A stretch of 64,000 nucleotides of DNA from Vibrio maerlii. GTDB taxonomy: Bacteria > Pseudomonadota > Gammaproteobacteria > Enterobacterales > Vibrionaceae. Positions 16,645 through 26,400 of this stretch are shown piece after piece; the first letter of the stretch is position 1; every line of letters starts with the position of its first letter. Both the position numbers and the translations under genes were made by a program. The notes below the pieces were generated by a model. That model was not told the origin of the DNA. It ran no database searches and saw nothing but the letters and a program-made list of their open reading frames with translations. The stretch spans positions 56,963 through 120,962 of the forward strand of contig NZ_QRHC01000013.1 in assembly GCF_003415655.1 (NCBI RefSeq), written 5' to 3'.

Positions 16645-18462
16645 ATGCGCACTGTATTCTCTTGTATCTTATTGTCACTGCTCGCCTTTTCTCAACCTGC
16701 CCTTGCTCTATTTGGGAGTAATGATAATGGGATCAGCATTGGTTCGAACAATGATCGCTTCGTTCCAGTCGACCAAGCTTTTCCTTTTGATTATCAACAA
16801 CAAGGCGACACTGTCTATCTCGATTGGGCAGTAAAGCAAGACTACTATTTATACCAAGAGCGCATCTCAATCAATGGTGAGAATGTGGCTGTGAAGTCTA
16901 TCCAAATGGAAGATGGTCAGCCATATCAAGATGAGTTCTTTGGTGATGTAAACATCTATACTGAGCCGCTGTTTGTTGAGGTTAAGCTGCAAGATATGCA
17001 GCTTCCTGCCAAGCTTAAAGTGCAGTATCAAGGCTGTGCAAAAGCAGGCTTTTGTTATCCACCAGAGACGCGATTCATCGACCTTGTTGCCTTCACTTCG
17101 GATTCAAGCAACAATGACTCACCGCCAGGCCAACCGCTTGAAGTTCAAAATAAGCCAACGGCTAACACGACAACGCCACCAGCACCAATACCAGCAAGCA
17201 GTGATAACCTGACTGACAAGCTAGCAAACAACTGGTGGACACCTGCATTATTTCTACTGTTGGGTATTGGCCTTGCATTCACACCTTGCGTGCTGCCTAT
17301 GTACCCAATCCTGACTGGTATTGTTCTCGGCGGTGGTAAGCTCTCGCAACAGCGCGCATTCGGTCTGTCGTTTATCTATGTTCAAGGTATGGCACTTACC
17401 TACACCTTGCTTGGTCTGGTTGTTGCCTCTGCGGGTATGCAATTCCAAGCGGCAATGCAGCACCCTTACGTGCTGATCTCCTTGAGTGTGTTGTTTGTGG
17501 CGTTAGCAATGTCAATGTTCGGAGTCTATACACTGCAGCTCCCAAGCAGCGTTCAAACTTGGCTGAACGAACAGAGCAATAAACAAAAAGGTGGCAATGG
17601 TTTGGGCGTGTTCGTAATGGGCGCGATCTCGGGTTTAGTTTGCTCACCGTGTACCACTGCCCCACTCTCCGGTGCACTCCTGTATGTTGCACAAACAGGC
17701 GATCTCCTGACTGGTGCCATCACGCTTTACGCACTCGCGATTGGTATGGGTATCCCGCTTATCGCTGTTGCGGTTTTTGGTAACAAGCTACTACCTAAAG
17801 CGGGCAACTGGATGGATCGAGTGAAAGTGGTATTTGGCTTTATACTTCTCGCTGCACCGATTTTCCTTCTTGAGCGTATTTTGCCTGAGCTATGGTCAAC
17901 GTTGCTTTGGTCGACGCTTGGTATTGTTGCCTTTGGCTGGCTGTACCACATTAAGAATGCATTGCCATTTGGCGGCTGGAAGCAAAGTGTTGTCGGTATT
18001 GTTGCCGTACTGGGGCTGTTTGCTTCAGCACAACCAGCGCTCCACTACTACTTCCAACCACAAACCTCGGCAACACATGCTGAAAGTAAAATTAGCTTCG
18101 TTAGAGTAACCAATGTCACAGAACTAGAATCAGAGCTAGCGAAGGCAAAATCACAAGGCAAACCAGTGATGTTCGACTACTACGCAGACTGGTGTGTGGC
18201 GTGTAAAGAGTTTGAGAAATACACCTTCCATGATTCAAATGTAGAACCCAAGCTTGCTGATTTTGTGCTGCTTCAAGCAGATGTCACTAAGAACCAGCCA
18301 GATGACATCGCTCTACTACAACACCTGAAAGTGCTTGGCTTACCAACAATTGAGTTTTGGGATGCTCAGGGTAACCATGTGCCAAATGCTCGTTTAACCG
18401 GTTTTATCCCGGCTCCAGAGTTCCTCAATCATCTAAGCCAGCAACAACTCATCTCAAATTAA
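16645..18462 (+). CDS. dsbD: thiol:disulfide interchange protein DsbD
   Basis: DsbD moves electrons from cytoplasmic thioredoxin to periplasmic DsbC, DsbG and CcmG. The protein is 605 residues. A signal peptide covers about residues 1-22. The periplasmic alpha domain has its redox pair C131 and C137 (GCAKAGFCYPPETRF). The eight-helix membrane domain has the pair in TPCVLPMYP and in LVCSPCTTAPLSG. The C-terminal thioredoxin-like gamma domain has WCVAC (YYADWCVACKEFEKYTF). All three cysteine pairs are present. In E. coli cutA lies between dcuA and dsbD; here it is absent. Confidence 0.97.
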   Translation: MRTVFSCILLSLLAFSQPALALFGSNDNGISIGSNNDRFVPVDQAFPFDYQQQGDTVYLDWAVKQDYYLYQERISINGENVAVKSIQMEDGQPYQDEFFGDVNIYTEPLFVEVKLQDMQLPAKLKVQYQGCAKAGFCYPPETRFIDLVAFTSDSSNNDSPPGQPLEVQNKPTANTTTPPAPIPASSDNLTDKLANNWWTPALFLLLGIGLAFTPCVLPMYPILTGIVLGGGKLSQQRAFGLSFIYVQGMALTYTLLGLVVASAGMQFQAAMQHPYVLISLSVLFVALAMSMFGVYTLQLPSSVQTWLNEQSNKQKGGNGLGVFVMGAISGLVCSPCTTAPLSGALLYVAQTGDLLTGAITLYALAIGMGIPLIAVAVFGNKLLPKAGNWMDRVKVVFGFILLAAPIFLLERILPELWSTLLWSTLGIVAFGWLYHIKNALPFGGWKQSVVGIVAVLGLFASAQPALHYYFQPQTSATHAESKISFVRVTNVTELESELAKAKSQGKPVMFDYYADWCVACKEFEKYTFHDSNVEPKLADFVLLQADVTKNQPDDIALLQHLKVLGLPTIEFWDAQGNHVPNARLTGFIPAPEFLNHLSQQQLISN

Positions 18463-18472
18463 CCGCACGCTT

Positions 18473-18513
18473 TGAGCGCTAAAAGTCGATTCGCTTCAGA
18501 CTTTTAGCGCTCA
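18473..18513 (+). terminator. hairpin after dsbD, possible terminator
   Basis: A perfect 15-bp stem (TGAGCGCTAAAAGTC and its complement) with an 11-nt loop, 10 nt after the dsbD stop. The tail CTTATTGTCC is only weakly T-rich, so termination may be partial. Confidence 0.6.
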
Positions 18514-18580
18514 CTTATTGTCCTTACTGCAGAATCCACCGATAATCTTTTTAACCCTATGTTAAAGAGTGTTTAACGTC

Positions 18581-19210
18581 ATGGATTCGACCTACACCAT
18601 AATCATCGCTGATGATCACCCACTGTTTCGCAATGCACTGTTTCAGTCTGTTCACATGGCGATAAGTGGTGCCAATTTGCTTGAGGCAGACTCGCTTGAT
18701 GCCCTACTCGATCTACTAAAGAAAGATGATGAGCCCGACCTACTGCTTCTAGACCTGAAAATGCCAGGGGCAAATGGGATGTCAGGCCTTATTCACCTAC
18801 GTGCCGAATACCCCGACCTGCCTATCGTCGTAATCTCGGCAAGTGAAGAGCCGAGTGTCGTGACACAAGTGAAAAGCCACGGCGCATTTGGCTTTATTCC
18901 CAAGTCGAGCGACATGCGAGCATTAGTAAGCGCCTTAAATCAGGTGCTCGATGGCGAACCCTTCTTCCCAGAAGAACTCATCACCAACAATGCCGCCTGT
19001 ACTGACCTTGCTGAAAAAATCGCGACCCTCACTCCGCAACAATATAAGGTGCTAGGAATGCTCTCCGACGGGTTGCTCAACAAGCAAATCGCTTATGAGC
19101 TCAACGTCTCTGAAGCGACGATCAAAGCTCACATGACCGCGATTTTCCGCAAGCTTGAGGTCAATAATCGAACTCAAGCTGTCATCTTACTGCAAGAGAT
19201 CCACAATTAG
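18581..19210 (+). CDS. crbR: LuxR-family response regulator, CrbR type
   Basis: This is a two-component response regulator, likely the partner of the CrbS-type kinase encoded at 23462-26905. The receiver domain (about residues 1-125) has the acidic pair D11/D12 (IIADDHPLF), phospho-acceptor D58 (LLLLDLKMPG) and lysine in FGFIPKSS. The C-terminal LuxR/FixJ helix-turn-helix (about 145-205) has LTPQQYKVLGMLSDGLLNKQ and SEATIKAHMTAIFRKL. In V. cholerae and V. fischeri the CrbR/CrbS pair switches on acs and acetate uptake. The start could be GTG 18569; I prefer ATG 18581. Its stop overlaps the stop of the convergent antiporter gene by 4 bp. Confidence 0.85.
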   Translation: MDSTYTIIIADDHPLFRNALFQSVHMAISGANLLEADSLDALLDLLKKDDEPDLLLLDLKMPGANGMSGLIHLRAEYPDLPIVVISASEEPSVVTQVKSHGAFGFIPKSSDMRALVSALNQVLDGEPFFPEELITNNAACTDLAEKIATLTPQQYKVLGMLSDGLLNKQIAYELNVSEATIKAHMTAIFRKLEVNNRTQAVILLQEIHN

Positions 19211-20952
19211 TGGCTCTCTTGAGCTTCAGTCGATTCCGGTAGGCATAGTCCAAGCTTCATCACTTCATGGTCTTCTATCTCGGCGACGACCCAGTTAATA
19301 TCGTGCCAGACAAAGTTATCTCCAAGTACAGGGTGTAAACCAATCTCTTGGGTCACCAACTCTCTCAGCGACATTTTCCCCTCTTCTTCGGTACCGAGCT
19401 CAATACCATACCAATCACTGACGTTCACGACTAATTGACTGGCATCGAGGAAGAAATCCCCAAAGAAGCGTGCAGCCTCTTCCGACTCAGGAGCCTCACT
19501 GAAAAGCACACTTAAGCTATCAAGATCCTTATCTTGACCAAGCACACAAAGAATATCATTCGCTTCTAAGACTGTACTGCCTGATGGGTGTAATAACTGG
19601 TCTTGTCGGAACATTGCCGTGATGCGCGTACCTTCTGGCATCGACAACTTCTTGAGGGGCTCACCCACACACCATTTTTCAGGTTTTAGCTTATAAACAA
19701 ACATCTCCCATTCGCTTGCTGGGAAAATCTCTACCCCTGTTCGTGATATTGGAGTCGGTTTGGGAGGGAGTGTGACCTGCGCAACCCCAGCGACCTTCAT
19801 CAAGGTCCCCCCCTGCACGATAAGAGATACCATCACCACGAAGAAGGCTATATTGAAATAGAGCTGTGCACTTGGCAACCCTGCCATCATAGGGAATACA
19901 GCAAGAATAATAGGAACCGCCCCGCGTAGACCAACCCATGAAACAAACCAACGTTCTTTAGTTGTAAAGCTTCTGAATGGCAGTAGACCCAGCCACACCG
20001 ACAATGGGCGAGCAAAAATGATCATACCGAAAGCGAGGGCCAGAGCAGGCAATGCAATGTCCATTAAGGTCGATGGGGTAACGAGCAAACCAAGCACTAA
20101 GAACATCACTATCTGGCTCAGCCAAGTCATGCCATCCAGCACATTCAAGATGGCATGGCGACCTCGTGTAGGACGATTACCGATAAACAGACCGATCAAG
20201 TACACCGACAAAATACCACTGCCACCCAGCATATTAGAAAAGGCAAACAGCGCTACACCACCACTTAACACTAAGATTGAGTACAAACCATCAGCTAACT
20301 GCAGGCGGTTAACAATACTCCACAATAACCAACCACCAGCAAACCCGACGACAGTGCCGATACCGAACTGCATAGCGAAGCTCTTAAACAAGAAACTCGC
20401 CCCTAATTCAGTATCTGGGCTTCCAAGTAAAGAAATTAACGTCACCGTTAGGAACACAGCCATAGGGTCATTGGTTCCAGATTCAATCTCTAGAGTCGAA
20501 CCAACACGCTCATTCAGGCTCTGACCTTTGAGCAGAGAAAATACGGCAGCGGCATCTGTAGAGCCGACGATCGCTCCGACTAAGATGCCTTGCATGAGTG
20601 TCAGTTCAAACAACCAAGCCGCCATTAACCCCGTGAGAGTAGCGGTTAATGCTACACCTATAGTGGCCAATGAAAGTGAAGGCCAAAACGCAACTTTAAA
20701 GCTCGCAACTTTTGTGCGCATTCCACCATCGAGGAGGATAACGGCGAGCGCAAGGTTACTCACCAAATAGGTAAGAGAGTAATCATCGAAGGCAATACGA
20801 CCAGGGCCATCTTCTCCAGCAAGCATCCCAACGAAGAGAAAGATCAATAATATCGGTACGCCTATCCGGGATGAAAACTGAGAAAGCAGTACACTCAGTA
20901 CGATAAGTACTGCGCCAGTAAGAAATAAATGATTAATGGTGACTGCGTCCAA
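19207..20952 (-). CDS. nhaP2: CPA1-family K+/H+ (Na+/H+) antiporter, NhaP2/CvrA type
   Basis: This is an inner-membrane cation/proton antiporter; the V. cholerae NhaP2 homologue exports K+ in exchange for protons and helps at low pH. About 12-13 membrane helices (residues about 5-385) include GVPILLIFLFVGMLAGEDGP and the ion-site segment GTNDPMAVFLTV. A cytoplasmic part follows with a TrkA-C-like domain (GTRITAMFRQDQLLHPSGST) and a CorC/HlyC-like C-terminal domain (YGIELGTEEEGKMSLRELV). A longer frame to ATG 20988 exists, but TTG 20952 is preceded by GGAGG five nt upstream and matches the family start (xDAVTIN), so I chose it: 581 residues. Confidence 0.88.
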   Translation of the reverse strand: MDAVTINHLFLTGAVLIVLSVLLSQFSSRIGVPILLIFLFVGMLAGEDGPGRIAFDDYSLTYLVSNLALAVILLDGGMRTKVASFKVAFWPSLSLATIGVALTATLTGLMAAWLFELTLMQGILVGAIVGSTDAAAVFSLLKGQSLNERVGSTLEIESGTNDPMAVFLTVTLISLLGSPDTELGASFLFKSFAMQFGIGTVVGFAGGWLLWSIVNRLQLADGLYSILVLSGGVALFAFSNMLGGSGILSVYLIGLFIGNRPTRGRHAILNVLDGMTWLSQIVMFLVLGLLVTPSTLMDIALPALALAFGMIIFARPLSVWLGLLPFRSFTTKERWFVSWVGLRGAVPIILAVFPMMAGLPSAQLYFNIAFFVVMVSLIVQGGTLMKVAGVAQVTLPPKPTPISRTGVEIFPASEWEMFVYKLKPEKWCVGEPLKKLSMPEGTRITAMFRQDQLLHPSGSTVLEANDILCVLGQDKDLDSLSVLFSEAPESEEAARFFGDFFLDASQLVVNVSDWYGIELGTEEEGKMSLRELVTQEIGLHPVLGDNFVWHDINWVVAEIEDHEVMKLGLCLPESTEAQESH

Positions 20953-21307
20953 CTCTCCCTCCAATATATCGTTGCCGTGCTCGTTCACTATACCAAATAA
21001 TTATCTACCATCATGGCCTTAGCACAGCCGTTCCGTTCTTTTATGGCAGATTAGTTGTTACTTCTTATGACACTCCCTATTTAATAGTCGCCCAATGTTA
21101 GACCTTTGGCTAAGTTAACAAGTAATTAACATCACAAAAATCACTCCCCTTCGAAAGAAAACCCTATTTTCTATGCGTTTTGCCCATTTGTTACCGCGAC
21201 TAAAGTTGAACAGAGTTCTTGATATTAGGCTGCTATCTTTCAAACCGTAACATTACATTAACACAAACATCATTGGTTAAATGATATGGACACGGAAGGA
21301 GAAGGCC
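20953..21307. other. divergent intergenic region, antiporter / symporter operon
   Basis: A 355-nt AT-rich gap between two divergent starts. It should hold the promoters of the antiporter (minus) and the DUF4212-symporter operon (plus), and likely the CrbR target for the latter. I see no strong inverted repeat, no terminator and no small gene. Only isolated half-sites for CRP (ATCACA) are present. Confidence 0.4.
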
Positions 21308-21574
21308 ATGGCGTTCGAATCGACAGAACATGCTCAAGCCTACTGGAAAGAAAACTTGGGAATCATGGGAACACTATTAGCAGTGTGGTTTGCCGTCTCA
21401 TATGGAGCAGGCATCCTATTTGTAGACGCTCTCAACAGCATTCAATTTGGTGGCTTTAAGCTAGGGTTCTGGTTTGCTCAACAAGGCTCAATTTACACCT
21501 TTGTCGCGCTGATCTTTGTTTATGTTGCGCGTATGAACTCGCTCGACAAGAAATACAACGTACACGAAGACTAG
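21308..21574 (+). CDS. DUF4212 small subunit of sodium:solute symporter
   Basis: This is an 88-residue membrane protein with two helices (about residues 17-40 and 58-78). The sequence ESTEHAQAYWKENLGIM comes before the first helix, as in the DUF4212 / solute-sodium symporter small-subunit family. ATG 21308 is preceded by GGAAGGAGAAGG; the 9 extra upstream codons are not needed. It is 9 nt upstream of the large subunit and almost certainly translated with it. The V. cholerae pair (VC2704-VC2705) has the same layout and is part of the acetate-responsive gene set. Confidence 0.88.
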   Translation: MAFESTEHAQAYWKENLGIMGTLLAVWFAVSYGAGILFVDALNSIQFGGFKLGFWFAQQGSIYTFVALIFVYVARMNSLDKKYNVHED

Positions 21575-21583
21575 GGGTTAAAA

Positions 21584-23287
21584 ATGGATATTCAAACTTG
21601 GACGTTTATTCTGGTCGGTATCACTTTCGCACTCTATATCGGTATCGCAGTATGGGCTCGTGCGGGGTCTACAAGTGAGTTCTACGTTGCGGGCGGTGGT
21701 GTTCACCCTGTAGCGAACGGCATGGCAACAGCGGCGGACTGGATGTCTGCGGCCTCTTTCATTTCAATGGCAGGTATTATCTCGTTCGTCGGTTATGACG
21801 GCGCGGTATATCTCATGGGTTGGACCGGCGGTTACGTACTTCTTGCACTTTGCTTAGCCCCTTATCTACGTAAATTCGGTCAATTCACTGTGCCAGATTT
21901 CATCGGTGAACGTTACTATTCTAAAACGGCGCGTATGGTAGCGGTGTTCTGTGCCATCTTTATCTCGTTCACTTATGTGGCAGGTCAGATGCGTGGTGTA
22001 GGCGTTGTATTCTCTCGCTTCCTAGAAGTTGATATCAACGTCGGTATTATTATCGGTATGGGTATCGTATTCTTCTACGCGGTACTAGGTGGTATGAAAG
22101 GCATCACCTATACACAGGTAGCACAGTTCTGTGTACTTATTTTCGCATTCCTTGTTCCTGCAATCTTCACATCAATCATGATGACGGGTAACCCACTACC
22201 ACAAGTGGGCATGGGTTCAACCATATCTGGCACTGATGTTTACCTGTTAGATAAGCTTGATGGACTGACCGAAGAGCTCGGGTTTACCGCCTATACGGAA
22301 GGTAATAAGAGCATGGTAGATGTGTTCTTTATCTGTGCTGCTCTAATGGTAGGTACTGCTGGTCTTCCTCACGTAATCATCCGTTTCTTCACCGTACCTA
22401 AGGTACGTGATGCGCGTATCTCTGCTGGTTGGGCACTACTGTTCATCTCTATGCTTTACACAACAGCACCAGGTGTTGCAGCGTTTGCTCGTGTAAACAT
22501 GATTGAGACGATTAACGGTCCAGACATGCAAGGTGTGGCAGCGGCAGAAGCACCAAGTTGGTATAAAAACTGGGAAAGCACAGGTCTAGTTGGCTGGGAA
22601 GATAAGAACGGCGACGGCAAAATGTTCTACTCGGGTGATGAGCGTAACGAGATGAAGATTAACCGCGACATCATCGTACTGGCTTCTCCTGAGCTAGCGA
22701 AACTTCCAAACTGGGTAGTCGCACTATTGGCAGCGGGTGGTCTGGCTGCAGCACTATCTACAGCAGCAGGTCTACTACTGGTTATCTCAACCTCTATCTC
22801 TCATGACTTGTTGAAGAAAGGCTTCAAGCCAAACATGACCGATAAACAGGAGCTAACCGCTGCGCGAATCGCCTCTATTATCGCAATTGTCGGCGCGGGT
22901 TATCTTGGTATTAACCCTCCAGGCTTTGTAGCACAGGTAGTCGCCTTTGCATTCGGTTTAGCAGCAGCGTCCTTCTTCCCTGCAATCATCCTAGGTATCT
23001 TCTACAAGAAGATGAACAAAGAAGGTGCTATCGCAGGTATGTTGGCGGGCATCCTGTTCACAGCAACTTACATCATCTACTTCAAGTTCGTTAACCCAGC
23101 AGCAAACACACCTGACAACTGGTGGTTTGGTATCAGCCCTGAGGGTATCGGTACGCTAGGTATGTGTCTGAACTTCATCGTATCAATCGCAGTAAACAAG
23201 GTAACTGCAGAGGTACCGAAGAATGTACAAGACATGGTTGAGTCAATCCGTTATCCAAAAGGTGCGGGTGCAGCTCACGACCATTAA
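21584..23287 (+). CDS. sodium:solute symporter, VC_2705 subfamily (ActP-like, probable acetate/monocarboxylate uptake)
   Basis: A 567-residue SSS/SLC5 transporter with about 13 helices. It starts MDIQTWTFILVGITFALYIG and has the family motifs GGVHPVANGMATAADWMSAAS, GYVLLALCLAPYLRKF and AAGGLAAALSTAAGLLLVIS. A soluble insert at about residues 305-360 is charged (WEDKNGDGKMFYSGDE). The nearest known relatives are ActP-type acetate permeases and the VC_2705 subfamily that pairs with a DUF4212 subunit. The context (CrbR, CrbS, acs) argues for acetate or another short monocarboxylate. The substrate is inferred, not shown. Confidence 0.9.
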   Translation: MDIQTWTFILVGITFALYIGIAVWARAGSTSEFYVAGGGVHPVANGMATAADWMSAASFISMAGIISFVGYDGAVYLMGWTGGYVLLALCLAPYLRKFGQFTVPDFIGERYYSKTARMVAVFCAIFISFTYVAGQMRGVGVVFSRFLEVDINVGIIIGMGIVFFYAVLGGMKGITYTQVAQFCVLIFAFLVPAIFTSIMMTGNPLPQVGMGSTISGTDVYLLDKLDGLTEELGFTAYTEGNKSMVDVFFICAALMVGTAGLPHVIIRFFTVPKVRDARISAGWALLFISMLYTTAPGVAAFARVNMIETINGPDMQGVAAAEAPSWYKNWESTGLVGWEDKNGDGKMFYSGDERNEMKINRDIIVLASPELAKLPNWVVALLAAGGLAAALSTAAGLLLVISTSISHDLLKKGFKPNMTDKQELTAARIASIIAIVGAGYLGINPPGFVAQVVAFAFGLAAASFFPAIILGIFYKKMNKEGAIAGMLAGILFTATYIIYFKFVNPAANTPDNWWFGISPEGIGTLGMCLNFIVSIAVNKVTAEVPKNVQDMVESIRYPKGAGAAHDH

Positions 23288-23342
23288 TCGGACATAAAGA
23301 ATTAATCTGTAATTCACTTCTCGTTAAACAGGGAAGATGTTC

Positions 23343-23374
23343 AAAAGCCGAGCATGGGGATGCTCGGCTTTTTG
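23343..23374 (+). terminator. terminator after the symporter operon
   Basis: A GCCGAGCAT/ATGCTCGGC stem with a GGGG loop and T tail. Confidence 0.9.
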
Positions 23375-23461
23375 TTTGCGCCAATTGTTCGGCATATCAG
23401 TTGTTCAATGCATCATTCATTTTCTGGTTAGAACCTAGAGTTCAATGAGCGCCAGAATGCT

Positions 23462-26400
23462 TTAACTTAGACGATTCAATACCGCTCTCAACTTCAGCGG
23501 CTTAACAGGTTTCGCAATAAAACCAAAGCCATTCGACTTGATACCTTCCATCATATCTGGCGTGCGATCAGCACTGATAATCACTCCTTCAAACTGGCTA
23601 CCAAGTCTTAAGCGACATTGCTGAAGCACCTCTAAGCCCGTCCTGTCGTTATCTAACCGGTAATCTGAGAATATGACGTCAGGTGTCCAACCACTCTCAA
23701 GGTGCTGCAAACTCGTCACTAAGTCAGTTGCGGTTCTGACATCGCACTGCCAACGTTCTAGCAGGTTTTGCATCCCGACCAAAATATCGGTTTCGTTGTC
23801 GACGCATAGCACCTTCAGATGACTTAGCTCAGAGTGCTTGATTATCGGTTCAGTGCTGTTAACCAGCGATGGTCGAATATCGGCTTGAGCTTGCCTTTCA
23901 ATAGTAATCGAGAATACGCTGCCTTTGTCCAACCAAGAGCGTAGCCCTATCTGGCCGTCGATCACCTGTGATAACCCCTTAGAGATCGCAAGCCCTAATC
24001 CCAAGCCTTGATCCGCTCTCGCTTGATCAACACGGGTAAACTCCTGAAAGATCAATTGTTGCTGATCCTCAGAGATCCCCATTCCGTTATCCCATACCTC
24101 GATCCGCACGGTTTCATTAACCCTGCGAGCACCGAGCACCACACGCCCTCTAGGGCTATAGCGAAACGCATTGGTGAGAAAGTTTTGTAATACTCGACGC
24201 AACAACTTAGCATCCGAGCGTACACACAAGCTAGAATCGAGTGCTTTGAAATGAATGTTCTGCTCTTCCGCAAGTACGCCAAATTCTGCTGATAGGTTGT
24301 CGAACACCTCTTTGATCGGAAAGCTCTGCATATTGGCTTTGAGCTTGCCAGACTCTAAGCGCGAAATATCCAACAAGTCACCAATCAGATCTTCTGCGGC
24401 CCCAAGTGCGCTCTCAATATGCCCTGAAAGCTTTTTAGTTTCTCCATCGTTGGCTACTTCAGACAGGGACGAAGCAAATAGACGCGCCGCATTCAAGGGT
24501 TGCATCAAGTCATGGCTGACAGCGGCTAAGAAACGGGTTTTAGATTGTGATTCTTGCTCAGAGCGCTGCGTTGCTGTCACGAGGCGTTTGTTGAGGTTTT
24601 CCAGCTCTTGAGTTCGCTCATGCACTCGCTCTTCCAATCTTTCATTGGCGTCTTGCAGGGCTTTTTCTGCCTCGCGGAATACCGTGATATCGGTAAAGCT
24701 CATCACGAACCCGCCACTTGGCATCGGGTTACCCTGAACCTCAATGACTCGACCATCGGGCCTGACACGAGAAGAGGTATGACGAGTGCCTTGTTCAAGG
24801 TGGTATATTCGCTTTTTGACATGAACCTCTGGGTCGCCAGGGCCACATAAGCCTTGTTGAGCGTTATGACGAATCACATCAGCAATGGGACGTCCCACTT
24901 GAATAAGCCCCGGCGGGAAAATAAACAACTCAAGATAGCGCTGATTCCATGCTACCAGCCTTAGCTGTTTATCTACGACCGCAATCCCTTGACCAATGTG
25001 TTCAATCGCACCTTGCAGCAAACCCCGACTAAAGTCATACAGCTCAGAGGCTTCATCGACAATGGTTGCCACCTCTTCAAGTTGCATGTTCTTACCTTGC
25101 AAAGCAGAAGTAAGCACTAACTTAGCAGAAGAGACACCAAAAACGCCGGCTAGCAGCCTTTCAGTGTGACGAATCAAGCCAGCAGGCGCTTGTTGATTGG
25201 GTAGCAGGGTTTCAGATTGCTGCTGCCAGAAATGATTGAACGCGTTCTTGGCTCGAGTTCGTCCAACAAACCTCGAAGCAAGCATCTCCAGTTCCGCAAC
25301 AGTGACTCGACTCTGATAGAGACTGATATTCTCATTCTCAGGAAGCGGCATGCCGACAAAAGCCGCTGACTGTAAGCGCTCACTTAGGCTGGAACGTGTC
25401 ACTAATGAAATAAATACATAGCACAAGGTGTTAAGGCCAATGCTTAACAGCATACCCCATTCTGAACTCTTCACTCCCCAACCCTGAATTACCTCGGGGG
25501 GGGTAATGAGACGAATCAAAACGTTACTTTGCGCATCGCCTGCCAATAGATGGGTTTGGCTCATCAAGGTGATTAGCCAAATGACAAATCCCATTAATAA
25601 CCCTACGTACACCCCTTTTCGATTTCCTGAGCGCCAATACAAGCCACCAATAAGAGCTGGTGCAAACTGCGCAATAGCAGCAAAGGAAAGAAAGCCAATA
25701 ACAGACAGTGACTCGATAGAATCCAATGCCTGATAGAAACCCCAAGCGCCGAATAGCAATAACAGTATCAAACCGCGGCGGACATTGAGCAACAATCCAG
25801 AGAACTGTTGATGCCCTTTATCAGCAAAGCGCATGCGACGTAGAAGTAAAGGGAGTACAAGGTCATTCGACACCATGATCGCTAAGGCAATCGTCGATAC
25901 GATCACCATGCCACTTGCTGCTGATGTGCCACCAAGAAAGGCCAATAGTGCAATATCATTTGCCCCTACTGACATCGGTAAGCTAATGACAAAGGTATCT
26001 GGGGAGGTATTGGTCAGTAGGCTCTGCCCGGCCCAAGCGATTGGCAACACAAACAACCCCATCAGCACAAGATACAAAGGAAAGACCCAACGCGCGGTAT
26101 GGAGGTCTTGCGCTCTTTCATTCTCCACAATCATGGTATGGAACTGGCGAGGTAAGCAGATTATCGCAATCATGGTCAATAAAGTATGAATCACTAGGGT
26201 GGCGATATTTGGTGATTGATAGGTTGCGATAGCGGTATCAATGAGATTGATGTCCTCTCGACGAATCGCCAACCAAACGATAAAGCTACCAACTAGAATA
26301 AACGCCACTAGCTTAACAATGGATTCAAAGGCCACCGCCATCATCATGCCTCGGTGATGCTCGGTATTATCGATATGGCGAGTACCAAACAACATAGTAA

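Noticed and set aside
20018..20524. 168-codon open frame on the plus strand
   Set aside because: Antisense to the cation/proton antiporter. The antiporter helices and motifs show which strand is coding.
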